A stretch of 64,000 bases of DNA from Lethocerus indicus. Taxonomy: Eukaryota > Arthropoda > Insecta > Hemiptera > Belostomatidae. The position numbers were made by a program, and so were the translations under genes. Below the pieces are notes generated by a model. It was not told the origin of the DNA and searched no databases. It saw nothing but the letters and a program-made list of their open reading frames with translations. Shown in pieces: positions 36,639 through 48,400 of the stretch; the stretch's first letter is position 1; each line of letters begins with the position of its first letter. The stretch is from positions 1,391,575 through 1,455,574 of the forward strand of contig JACDQD010000005.1 in the NCBI GenBank assembly GCA_019843655.1, in the 5' to 3' direction.

Positions 36639-36808
36639 TCGCAATTTCGACAAGAAAAAAACATATTTTTATCGGTAAAAATGTCTATTTATACTTTTAT
36701 AACGGAAATAATAATAATATTAGTATTTATTTTAAAAATTATTCGAAATTTTCTTTCGCGCGATATATTTCGAAGCAAGGTGCAGCACATAGCCCAACAT
36801 TGCAAGTA

Positions 36809-37676
36809 ATGGGTTGTCCGGAAAGTTCGTGCCGATTTTCCCAAATCCGATTCGCTAATTCTGGACGTTTTTGTTCGATCGCCGTCTTCAATTCATCTAA
36901 TCGGGAGCAATACATTTCCGAATTTATTGTCTCGTCTTTTGGTAAAAGCTCATAATAGAGGATCCCTTTCCAATCCCACCGGACACAGAGCATTACCTTC
37001 TTCGGATGAAGACCGGCCCGTTGGGGTGGCCTGAAGGTGTTTCATCGCGCTTTCCCCAAGACCTTTTACGCTCGACGTTTTTATAAATTATCCATTTTTC
37101 ATCCCCCGTCACTAATCGCTTCAGAAATGGGTTGTCTCCTCGTTGCGTTTGTAAAGCGAGTCGCAAATGAAAACGCGATCCGGCAGATTTTTCTCCGTTA
37201 AATCGTAAGAGACGGCTTATGTAGCCAAGCTGGTCGTGGGTCGTCGATTTCGATTTATTTCCGCTAATTGACGCGTTGTAGAGCGTGGATTATTTTCGAC
37301 TACTGTTTTAATCGGATCTTCGTCTCCGGTGGACGTCCCACCCGGGCCGGTTCTCGATCTTCGAGATCGAAATCTCCGGCTTTGAACCGAGCAAACCACC
37401 ACACTTCCGCACAGTTCTTTCGGCTACAGCACCTTCGCCATAAACAGAGCATATCTTGTTTGCCGGTTGTGCGACATTTTTCGGGAAAAAGTAAAGCGTC
37501 AAATGCCCATTAATGCGCTTTGTTCGCTACCATATTCTAAGGCGTATAAAAGCGAGAAAAATTAACGTATCGTAACCGAACTTTTTTCCAAATATGCCAT
37601 TCCAAGTACTGACTTTTGGAATATGTACGCGTGTCATTTTTTTCAATCATTCCGATATACTCTCCGGACAACCCAT
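36809..37676 (-). mobile_element. Internally deleted mariner
   Basis: 868-bp element bounded by TA (36807-36808 and 37677-37678) with inverted ends ATGGGTTGTCCGGAAAGT / ATGGGTTGTCCGGAGAGT. Read on the minus strand it encodes, in broken frames, mariner transposase pieces in the right order: ICSVYGEGAVAERTV near 37450, TVVENNPRSTTRQLAEI near 37290, LVTGDEKWIIY near 37100, WDWKGILYYELLPKDETINS and AIEQKRPELANR near 36850-36980. The protein then runs straight into the terminal repeat, so the C-terminal part and the last catalytic aspartate are deleted. Frameshifts and stops make it non-functional. Confidence 0.92.
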
Positions 37677-37679
37677 TAG

Positions 37680-38450
37680 TACACATGTAACGACTCCCTT
37701 TTCTTTTCCTTCTTCCTTCGCTCTCCCTTTTAGCCCAACACACAGCGCAATATCTCGCGGGAGCTTCTTTTTTCTTATTTTTTTTCTCGAATAAATAAGT
37801 GCTATAGCTTACAGTCCTAAATGATAGATATCGATAAACCGATTTTTTTCTTAACTTTCGCATTGTTATTTTCAATTCTCGGATTATATTCGAGTGTGAA
37901 AAATTATAGCGGCGTAGTATACAACGCCGCTCGAATTAACTCGAGCTATCAAGGGGTTAATATACCGATATAATTTTTTTTTTTATTACTCATTTAGGCG
38001 CATAATCGTCGTCACAAGTCGAGTAAAGACTGTGAACCGTGTCGCACTTGTTGTCGGCTGAAAGTTCAATATACCTGTAGCGCAGTTTGAATCCCGAGGT
38101 CGACATCCGGGTCTGTTAAGGTCGTTAAGAACAGCTGCTCTCGGTTACGGTTGGTGTTGATGGCGGTGGCGGTTGTGTGGCTCTTGACAAACAGCCACCG
38201 ACGTCCGGTTGGGCGTGGTGCCCTCCTGTTTCCCCCCGGTCCGTAACCATCCCACTGAGTCATTTATTTATCTTCGGCCGATGACGCAATATATTCTGAA
38301 TATTGCGCTCGGGAAACGGCAAATAAACAATATCCGGCCGTTTCTTGGCGAGTCCACGCGACTCTGCAGGCGATCGGTGCATCCTTGAGATATAAAGGCC
38401 CACGATACGAAACCGCACCAACCGAACTTACGCAATGGAAAAATGGATGG
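37680..38450. other. Intergenic
   Basis: CpG-rich around 38.0-38.45 kb, with short overlapping ORFs on the minus strand that do not resemble known proteins. No promoter or splice pattern convinces me. Confidence 0.35.
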
Positions 38451-38454
38451 CCGC

Positions 38455-38520
38455 ACGCCATCTTCAGTAGCGGTGTGAGTCACTTCGGTTTGCACCGTGT
38501 AGTCAGTTGCACCAGTGTCG
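38455..38520. mobile_element. Foldback family scrap
   Basis: Contains CGCCATCTTCAGTAGCGGTG and GAGTCACTTCGGTTTGCACC only. Other scraps of the same family lie at 79-133, 6519-6585, 19482-19512, 21268-21302, 30469-30530 and 32692-32745. Each is a piece of 35-70 bases recognisable by GGTCTTTTGCTAGACCGG, CATCTTCAGTAGCGGTG or CTGTCTCCTCTCGCCGG or their complements. Confidence 0.65.
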
Positions 38521-38527
38521 CCACAAT

Positions 38528-38962
38528 ATTATTGCAAAACTTTCGACTGAATAGTAATAATTTTTATTTATTCGCTGTCGCTTTACTAGCTTTATAGCAT
38601 GAAATATGTAAAGGGAATCTCCTGACGCCATGTACTTCAATACTATCAAGGTCGTGAGGATGTATTTTACTAGTTTAACATACCTGTTTTGTGGTCTTCG
38701 AGGGGTTGGAATACAGTAGGTTTGTGGTGTTCCTGTCTCCTGTCGCCGGTTCGGTCTTTTGCTAGACCGGTTTCGGCCGCTCGCCATCTTCAGTAGCGGT
38801 GTCAGTCACTTCGGTGGTTTGCACTGACGCTGTTGCTTCAGTTGTACTGTGGGGGTTGTCTGGTCTGTCGTATATCCTAACAATCTTCTTGTTTTCATTG
38901 AATCGCATTAATTGCATCAATTGCATTATTGCAAAACTTTCGACTGAATAATAATAATTTTT
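38528..38962. repeat. 38-bp direct repeats bounding a local duplication
   Basis: 38528-38565 and 38925-38962 share 38 bases (starting ATTATTGCAAAACTTTCG, one difference). Both lie next to foldback arms, which suggests that a unit of about 400 bp carrying a foldback copy was duplicated in tandem. Confidence 0.7.
38676..38848. mobile_element. Foldback family, tail plus single arm
   Basis: TAACATACCTGTTTTGTGG tail followed by one arm through CCATCTTCAGTAGCGGTG; the inner end is replaced by CACTTCGGTGGTTTGCACTG. The neighbouring fragment at 38455-38520 shares the unusual CACTTCGG-TTTGCAC inner end, so the two come from one local duplication. Confidence 0.75.
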
Positions 38963-39140
38963 AACATACCTGTTTTGTGGTCTGCGAGGGGTCGGAATAC
39001 CGTAGGTTTGTGGTGTTTCTGTCTCCTTCTCGCCGGTTTGGTCTTTTGCTAGACCGGTTTCGGCCGCTCGCCATCTTCAGTAGCGGTGTCAGTCACTGTC
39101 GGCACAATGTTTTTCGGGCATCCTATCAGCACAGTCTGCG
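38962..39140. mobile_element. Foldback family, tail plus single arm
   Basis: TAACATACCTGTTTTGTGG tail, then an arm through GGTCTTTTGCTAGACCGG, CCATCTTCAGTAGCGGTG and GGGCATCCTATCAGC. The outer half is nearly consensus, so this is one of the better preserved single-arm copies. Confidence 0.78.
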
Positions 39141-39144
39141 CCTA

Positions 39145-42100
39145 TATTTGACTTTCTTCGATCAATATACGACGGTCTGATATTTCAATTTCACGGCAAT
39201 ATGTTCGTGTGCATGCCGAGTGCATGAATATGTTAATTGACTGGGATAAACCAAAACTCATTTATATCCGTCCATCTGGTCTACCGTTAACTACTTCATA
39301 TTCTGGCTTTTTATTAGGAAAATTCCTAATAAGATTCAGTCAGAACGCACCTTACTCTGTCCCCAAACTCACCCTATGTAAGTATCTCAAAGCACCCAAC
39401 AAACATTCCTTACAGACGCCTGGAAAGGAACCACGTGATTTAAACGCGCATGGAAAATAAATTTAATTTTTAAAAAAAGTGGTGAAAGTGTCAGTGAGTT
39501 TCTCCTCCACTTGTTGCTCTATTTCTTACTAGCACTACTCGAACATCAATGTCGTTGAGTGTATTTTACAATTGTAAAATACACTGCAACTCAAAACTGC
39601 AATGAAACAGTTAAAAAAAAAAAGATTTAGATTACGGACAGTTTGTTTTTCCTGTATTGAGTCATTTCCAAGATAATCGAATTCCCCACGTTCCCATTGT
39701 TCTAGAAATATGTCGTTGGCCAAAAAAATAAATTCCCAACTAGCATTAAATGCATAAAACATCAATTCTGTAAACATAAATGAGAAGGACACATTTGTTG
39801 GGGGATTTTGTCACCTATCGGAGTATTGGAATATTTTTTTTTCAAGTATGAAATATGTTGTTATTTATCCTTTTTTGTATAGCGCAAATAGAAATATGTT
39901 CATTACTAAATATGATCAAGTATCATTATACACTTCATGGTTATTCATTATTTAAAATTTCATTTCTGCCTCAGATTCATTTAATTCTCCAACCTTGTTT
40001 AATGCATCAAAATGAATGCATTTTATTACTGCAAATACTCATTCAACTGCCATTAATAATAAATAATGACAGAAAAAGGATATTAGAAAAACAAACAACT
40101 AACAACCCAGGTTTTTGCAAATACTATATAAGTCCATACAAATTTTCTGCACATAATTACAGTTCAGTTTTCCCACGGATTGAAGTTAAGAAATGAAGTT
40201 CATCCATGTGAGGAACTCACTGCACGTTAGTTTACATAATCCACTTTCATGTGAGCTTCAGGGCTTCTTCCTATGTTGAAAATACTAGAAATACATAATT
40301 AATTCAGCATCAAGTTTATTTGACATCGATGAAATACTGATAAAAATTAATGAGTGTATTTTAGAAGGCGTAGAAAGAAGGTATGGGAAAGTGCCACCAC
40401 TTCAAGCTATGGAAAGTGATACTTTTTTTATATAATAGTCATTAAGTAGGTACTTTGATGTTTACCTATTTATTTATTATTTATTCTCGGTGCATTATGC
40501 ACATAAAGAAAGGGCAGCTTCCTTAATTTTGTTTTGTATTGCAGTTTGCATTTGTAGGTTTGCTTACATTTGGGAACCCACAAGGTTACCCTGTCCTTAT
40601 TGGGTTGTTTTGTTACTTCTCTTATATACCTCAAATAGACTGCTATGTCTCCTTATTAGGTTCTATTATTATTATGGATTATTAAGTTCTCTTTATAAGG
40701 GACACTCAATAACACTCTCGTTTTAATACAAGTGCATTTTGTCCAAAATGTATAAGGTTTGATGATACTTGTCTTGTGAATAATCTGTGCGGTGTGAGTT
40801 GGACAAATATATATTCGATGGACACTGCAGAATAAAATAATTAACTCCACGAAACTGGTTTTCCCTTTCCTGAAATATATAATAATATAATAATAGAGTC
40901 AGCAAGTTAGAATAGTAGATAAGGGACCATATCTTGGAATCATCTGAATAATAATGTTTGTAAAAATACAAATGAACATTTATGTTAGCTCTAAAGTGGT
41001 CATACAAACTCAATATCAAAAACCTTAGAAAGAAGATGATATAAAGTTAGCATTCAACGCCTTGAAAAATAATGAAAGGCAAGAACACTCGACTGTCCCA
41101 AATTACAAAAAACCCTTCAATATGAGATGGCGAAAACCAGTAGGTATACCTAATAAGTATTTTTTACCTCAAGCTTACATTTTTTTGTGAATAATAGTAA
41201 TGTTTACAGACATAAAAGCTCTTGTAGTAATACTTGTAATATTAACAAATTCCTGTTCGGCGAGATGAGTTTCAATTTATTTGATTTCCATACGCCAAAT
41301 CTATGCAGATGATATACGAACTCGAATAGTTACAGCCTTCTGAAAGAATTATCTTGTTCAAATGCCGAGAGAATATGTGAAATTGTCCATAATCGATGTT
41401 AATACACATATTATGTGTTGCTCGTGAATAGACGAAATTGAAACATTCAAAAACTCTTAAGGTTATTTTAAAAATGATGAATACACTGTTTACACGCAGA
41501 GCGTGACGTAACAGAAATGAGCCAATTCATTAAAAAAAAAATAAATAAAAGGAAGGATGCAAAAGGGCGGTAAGCGATCAGAACTATCCGAAGCTTGCGC
41601 AGAATGCGTTGTTTAGGAATGAGGATATTGCCAACCTGTGAATATTAAATTTTGCAATATTTCTCGAGTCATATTGCTGCCTTCGTACTGATTTTTTTTC
41701 AGCGTATACCTTTTTTTAAACTTCAATTAAAATCGGAACAGTATATATTCACTATAAAAATATTAGTTATTCGAATTAAATATTCACCCAAACATACAAA
41801 CCATTAACATACTATCTATTTTTTTATATAAATATTTTTTTTTTAAATACCAACTGCTATATTATTCGAAATTGGTCATCAAATCAATAATCGGTCGAAT
41901 TTCTTAAAATCAGCAGGTTTAAATAGTGTAGGTTAATAATGGTGATCAGATAGTGCGTCATTTTATAATTACATTGAAAACCTGTAAATATATACTCGAA
42001 GTTGTAATCAAGTCACTTTTTCTGAGCGTTGAAAACAATTCTCGAATTTTCGTTAACGAAAATTGCCAACGTTATATGGCTTTTCGGCGATATACATTTT

Positions 42101-42230
42101 ATATTTATATCATATGCCGCCGACGATCTTTGTATCCGCTTATCGAAAAATCTAATTTTACGGTCAATTTAATATTAATACATTTATTTAATTCGTTTGT
42201 ATGATATAAAAAATGTATCGACATTGTACA
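39145..42230. other. AT-rich geneless stretch
   Basis: AT-rich, low-CpG sequence between the foldback desert and RTF1. ORFs at 39855-40196 (113 codons) and 40490-40726 read as AT-biased, Leu/Ile/Tyr-rich chance frames. No splice or domain support. It holds the 28-bp palindrome at its left edge. Confidence 0.4.
39558..39585. repeat. 28-bp perfect palindrome
   Basis: AGTGTATTTTACAA and its complement meet at CAATTG with no loop. With one bulge the symmetry extends to 39554-39590 (GTTG / CAAC). It lies where CpG-containing repeat-rich sequence changes to AT-rich sequence. Confidence 0.8.
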
Positions 42231-42476
42231 GAGTCGATTGTTTGGAGTCGATAGTGAAAGACGAAGGGATTAGTGATTGCTTGAAAGTAGGAGAGAGGAG
42301 GCTCTCGCCCTCTCACAACACGGACGGAGGATTTGCGCCTATTCTGATGGCACTGGCTGTACCCCGGACAGAAATCGAAAACGTGATGGAAAATATTAAT
42401 TAGTTCGTGTTTCCACTTTCGAAATTTCGTCGAGCCGCCCCTCTTTTCCAAGTTCTGAGTGCGCTGTGTTTTAAAA
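42230..42476 (+). promoter_or_regulatory. RTF1 upstream region and 5' leader
   Basis: CpG-containing sequence directly upstream of the RTF1 ATG, between the AT-rich stretch ending near 42.2 kb and the start codon. I see no TATA box in the last 100 bases. A pyrimidine-rich stretch (about 42411-42450) could hold the start site. This fits a TATA-less housekeeping promoter, but the exact start cannot be fixed from sequence alone. Confidence 0.35.
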
Positions 42477-45400
42477 ATGGGCAAAAGAAAGGTTCAAGTC
42501 CTCATTGATTCCGACAGCGACAGTGACAGTAGTGCCTCAGATTTAGATAATGTGAGTTACTTTCAGTAAAACTCTCTCTCTCTCTCTCTCTCTCTTTGTC
42601 CTTTCTGTACGGCGGAAGGCGAAAATTATTTTCCGTCCCTTACCTTTAAACCGAGAGCGTTCGGCTGTTCGGGTTCTCTGACCTTAATCGGCCGTAAAAA
42701 AACCGCACAACGCCCTTTGTCCGCCTCCCCCGTATTCATTTTTCAGTTTAAATACAATTTCCTGCTTCTTTTCCCACCCAATTATACGAGTCTATTTGAA
42801 CGCATTTCACTGCATCGAAAGATAATATACCGACCGAAAACGACGCTCAGAAAACGTTCTCCTCGATCTCTTTTTTTCCGCCCACTGCGTGCATTTTCAA
42901 TGAATTTAGCCATTCGCTTTTAGAAACTATCGCCCGTCCCCTTCAAATATTGGACGTCCTGTATTTTCTGAACGTTGTTTACAATTTGAATCAGATGTTT
43001 TTCACCTGTTTTAGAAGTGTTAACAATTTTTTTTTCCACCCCCTTTAATTATTCCCATTCAGTAGAGCTTTGAGCGAATTAGAAAAAAGATTTCTTCCGC
43101 TCCCGATTACCCGAAGCCGACTTCTGTTCACCGAAAGTTGAATTCCGTATTCGTCAAATCTGGTAATGTTGTGTAACTGTAACATTTATGATTATCTTAA
43201 TTAGCTCTTAATCTTAATCTTAATTTCAGTATTATATCCTTGAATTTGTACCAATTTTACTGACGTCTGCGTCATCGTTTTTGTGTTTACTGTATCGATT
43301 GTTCTTACTGAAATGTACAATTTATATTGTACGATGCAAGAATACTTCTTCAGTTGAAACGTTTTCTTCTGAAAAGCTACGAATTTGATTATCGGATGCT
43401 GGGAATAATTATAAAACCCTATCCGTTCTTCAAAAATATAAATAATTCATTATCGTTTGACATATATTCAATGACTACGAAATGATAGGGACAATTTTTT
43501 TTCTGAATAATCGAAATATATACTTGACGCCTAAAAATCCTAATAGTTCAGTTTTTGTACTCTCGCTTGGTTTTTAAACACGAAACTAATAAGTTTTGAA
43601 GGATTCTAAAGGAAATAGTCAGTCACTACAATCATTATGAATATCATAGTCATGTATCCAGAAATAGCATTGTCCACAACAGTCTAATATAGCTTGTTTG
43701 TATTGCAATAGTTTCTTAAATATTTAATGTTTCTCTTAGTTTAATCTTAGCCAATCTGTTACAGAAGTAAGTAAGTAGTATGTAAGTAGTATTAAGTAGA
43801 ATAATTTTGGATCCTCGAAATAAATTTTCATATATATGCTACAATTGGTACTTAAGAATTACGAGTACCCAATTATTTTTTTTAAGAAGGTACGAATCTC
43901 CTGAGGTACTTACAAAAGGAACCATTTATTCGCATTCCAGTATAAATATCGATTAAGCTATGGTTTTTAATCCTCGAAACTGATATCAACGCTAAAATAT
44001 ACTATTATTATTTTTTGGTTATCTTCTAAGAGGTAATATAGTAACTAACACTAGTATGCCAATATCGTCATCAGAAGAGGTAATAAAAACAGATGAATAC
44101 ATATGTAGAAAAATGTATATCCGATTATAGATAAAAATAAAAGCAGTAGCAAGCAAACAGCTATTTTATTTTTTTACCATTATGAAGTTCCACGTTGTCT
44201 TCCTTCTTTGTCCTTAACATTGGAGAGTCCTCAGAAATGTTATCCCATATCCTACGTTTCCTAATTTCGCTTTTTTCCTTCAGAAGATATTTTATATTGA
44301 CCATTTAAGTATTCATGTTATTCCGACTGCTTAGGTTAACCTCATTTGTTACCTTTCTATCACTTTTTGTAGTCCTAATCGCAGATACAATGTTTCAGTA
44401 GCGCGTCCCTTTTTTATAAAATGGAAAAATAAACTTCCCCAAGATCCTACAGTTTTGTTTTACTTTATTCTGTAACTTTTATCATAAATTACCCACCACA
44501 GCACCCAAGTATCTTCTTAATCCAGCAGCATTTCCTACTGGCCCATTTCATTATTAATATTATTATCATCAGAACCTCTTCTAATTCTCCTCTAAACTTT
44601 CCAAACACTTCTTCCATTCCTCAGATGTCCTGAGAATGCGATAATTTTTTATTTTTGTATAATGCCACACCCAATTCCAAACCTATCCATAGTCCTAAAC
44701 AAAGATACAAGGAAAATAAACTTCCACAAGACTGTTTTGTTTTATTTTATTCTGTAACTTCTATCATAAATTACCCTTCAGACCGCCCTGTGGATCTCAA
44801 TCCAACAATATTTCCTAATGGCCCATTCCCTACAACATATTATTGAATATTATTATCATCAGAACCTCCTCTAATTTTCCCCGAAACTTTCCAGAAATTT
44901 CTTCCATTCATCATGTATCCTGAGAATGTGGTAATGTTCGACGATTTTTTCACAATCCCGAACGTATTCATCCCCACTCAAGATTTGAATGGGCCTTTGA
45001 TTTGGCCTTTAATTAAAGAGGACATCACAAGGTGAAACATACGGCTGAAACTTAGAATGCACTATCCTGGAAAAAAATTATGTTCACCAAGCCCATTTTG
45101 TGTGTGGCCTAAATGATTCTAGTAAGTCAGTAACGTATCTGGCACTAGTCATTTGAATATAATCAAAAAATTTTGGAAGACCTGTCCTGTACTCACATTT
45201 CCCTCCTTTCCTCTCAAGTCAATATATTTTTAATTAAATTAAATTTATTCACGCATACCACTATCTCCAATGTTCAGATATTATCCCTGACAGAGGGTTA
45301 ATATGACCAAATAAAGATGCTTGGAATCAAATTATCTCTTATACTTAAGTCCTGACTAACTAAAGTTATACAACATTCAAATATTTATTCATTTGTTCAA

Positions 45401-48400
45401 CACCAAAGCCTTTTATGATATTCTCATATTTTTCTGATTTATTGCATTGGAAATTTTTCATTTATTAATTTTGAAACATTCACAGTATACCATACAATTG
45501 AATAAACATACACACATATGATACAATTTTACGTAAATAGATATATAGAAAATATCTACCTTAATTTTGTCCTAATGAATTCATAATAAGTATTGATTAT
45601 TATTCATAACAACTAAAAATATATAAAAAAACAAGGAAAAAATTATTTATCAAAATGAAAGGTTAATATTTGACAATTTATTACAGCAGTCAAATTGTTT
45701 TAATAAGTATACAATCTAAAACTGATTTTTTGCTCTGCATGAATAACTCTAATTTAGTAATATGTAGATTTTATATAAATAATAAACATATAGGGTTTCT
45801 AGTGGTATTATTTTCAATATTAAATATTGAATATATTTAAAATAGCCAAGCCTATGAGCTTGTGTACATGTATAACGTTGGTACGATTAACAAAAAATAA
45901 TTTTGAACACATGGGAGGCATTTTATATTTTTTAGGCATTTAGAGAGCATTATGGTTAGTTTGTAGAGGTGGTTTGAGGTTTAATTCTTCTTAATGATCT
46001 TTAGGTTAAAACTTTTAGTAGATTAATAGATTTATTTGGAATTCCTTTGGTTTTTTAATTCTTGATAGTGTCTTTTTCTTTTTTCATTGCACGCACCGAC
46101 ATATAAATTCTCCGTATCCACAGTGCTAACCGTTTTGACAACAATTCCAGGAATTACTTTCGCTGGCGAAGAAGAAAAAGCTGCCCAATGACGAGTCGAG
46201 TCAGAACACAGACACAGCAGTGGCGGCGGCAGCGGCGACTACCAAGAAGGCGGTCGCAGCTTATTCGGACTCCGACACGTCATCGGGCTCCGACGACGAC
46301 TGGGCTGCCCGCGGTAACAACAAGGCTTCGACCAAGAAAAAGAAGAAGAAGGTAAAGCCGCAGAAGAAGGCCGTGTCGAAGTCTTCGTCACCGTCTGAGA
46401 GCGAGGATGAAGAAAACGAAGCGGAAGGATCCGATTCTGAGCCCGAAGAAGGTAATTTCATACCTCCCGGTAGATGCACAAAAACCCGTATCTCGGGCCT
46501 CTAAACTCTACTTAATTCTTTTTGTTGTTCAGAAAAATATATTTTAACATTAATATTTTATTTTAAATGTTTTATTCTTTGACTATAAACTCCCCATTTT
46601 GGGATGTACCAACTTTGAATCGCAAATCGCTTTTATGGTGGGGTGGTACAAAATTTAAACAGGTTGAGAATTACTGTAATAGAATTCTGGAATTATAATA
46701 CTCTCCTCAAATTATAATGTTTTTATTTACAGTGAAAACAATTCAGATAAAAATCATAAATTATTTTTCAACCATAAAAAATAATACACTATGACAATTT
46801 TAAATGCAGTATTTTATTTGGAATTTTGCTAATACTGAACTAGTATAAATCGTAAGTCCTGCTCCCTGTGCACGTTTGTTGATTTATTTACAAACTTAAT
46901 TTATTTATGACCTTGTATGAGTTCATTCAATTTTACCCTGTCGTGCGAATACTGCACGTTGAAAAATGTTTTTATCAGGCGAAGTATCAGATTCCGGGAG
47001 TGGAGGTGATGGGGATTCAGACTCATCGGACATGAGTCAGGAGGAGTTTAACGACGGCTACGACGAAAACCTGATGGGTGATGAAGAGGACCAGAAGCGA
47101 CTTGCTCAGATGACGGAAAAGGAGAGGGAACAGGAAATATTCAAGAGGGTTGAACAGAGAGAAATAATGAAGACGAGGTAAATAAAAAAAAATGACCAGT
47201 ATTATTCTTATTATAGTATCGAACCTAACCTCACATAACTTGTAGTATTTGATAATTATTTGGATATATTGGTATTTGTTTAAAAGTAATTGATGTTATG
47301 ATTTTGTTGAAAAGGTTTGAAATTGAGAAGAAATTGCGCCTGGCCAAAAAACAGGAGATGAAGAAAAAGAAAAAGGGGACTGTAAAGAAATCAAGTGCGG
47401 CGGAGAAGATGGATCCGAAAGAGAGAAGTAAAGAAAGGAAAAAAACCGTGGAAGAGAACAGGGGCAAAGTGGACAAGAAAGCCCACGCCATGAACCTGCT
47501 GAAAGCCCGGCGAGAAGAGAGGAAAGAAAGGGGTAATAAAGGTTTATTTCGGTATCCTTTTTTTTCTTCTTTTATTTAGTTTTCTTATTTCATCTTTTTC
47601 TATATTTTATTGTATGTACCGGTGGTGTCAATATTTTTTGAGCCGTATTAATGCAGAAAGTCAAGTTTGAGTGAGAGTTGAATCATGTTTAACAGTGACG
47701 ATGCAAAATAATAGAATCAATGACTAAACATTTTACAAAATTAGATTGAATAACTTTCACTTTGAACTTCTTAATTCTAACACTTTGTCAATTGATTACT
47801 GTCACTTCGTTATCCATTTTCAAGTAGAGCCTTATCCAGTACTAAAATTGTTTTCTGACTCTTATATGCAGCAAGTGTAACATTTTAATGTTGCACTTTT
47901 CTTTTTTATTCACTAATTGACTTCTGTAATTGTCTCCTCATATAAATATAAATTAATTATAACATTGAATTCATATTATAATTTTTCTGTTCTGTTTCTT
48001 TAAATGGTAAATTTTTGTTATTGAAATTGTATATTTTACTTAACTATTAATCTAATGGTACCACTGGTATATACACATGTATTCTTATATGTTATACATT
48101 AATTTTTAATGAATATATTCTTTCAAGGCATTTCTTATTTTTTTAGCATTTATGTTGCATAATGAAAACTCGCTTAGAAGAGGTCAGCTTGGTTAAACGT
48201 ACTCTTCAGCATCTGCAAACTGTTTGCATGATTACATGTATCCATTTCGTATTTTTATTTATTCTTTAATATTCAGTTTAATTCCTTCTTTTTTTAATTT
48301 GTTTATTTTCCTCTTAGCGTCATTCTAAAATATAGTTTAATCTACTATTAAAATATGTACCTTTAAGAATAAAAGTAATCTCACTAATATGAATACACAA

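Larger units (their letters stand above)
33632..36800. other. Intergenic
   Basis: Holds the LINE fragment, a TTAA MITE and the 63-bp direct repeat. A lone box-B-like GGTTCGAGACC at 35685-35695 lies just before the MITE. Otherwise nothing supportable. Confidence 0.4.

Noticed and set aside
39855..40196. 113-codon plus-strand ORF
   Set aside because: AT-rich, Leu/Ile/Tyr-heavy composition as expected by chance; no splice or domain support.
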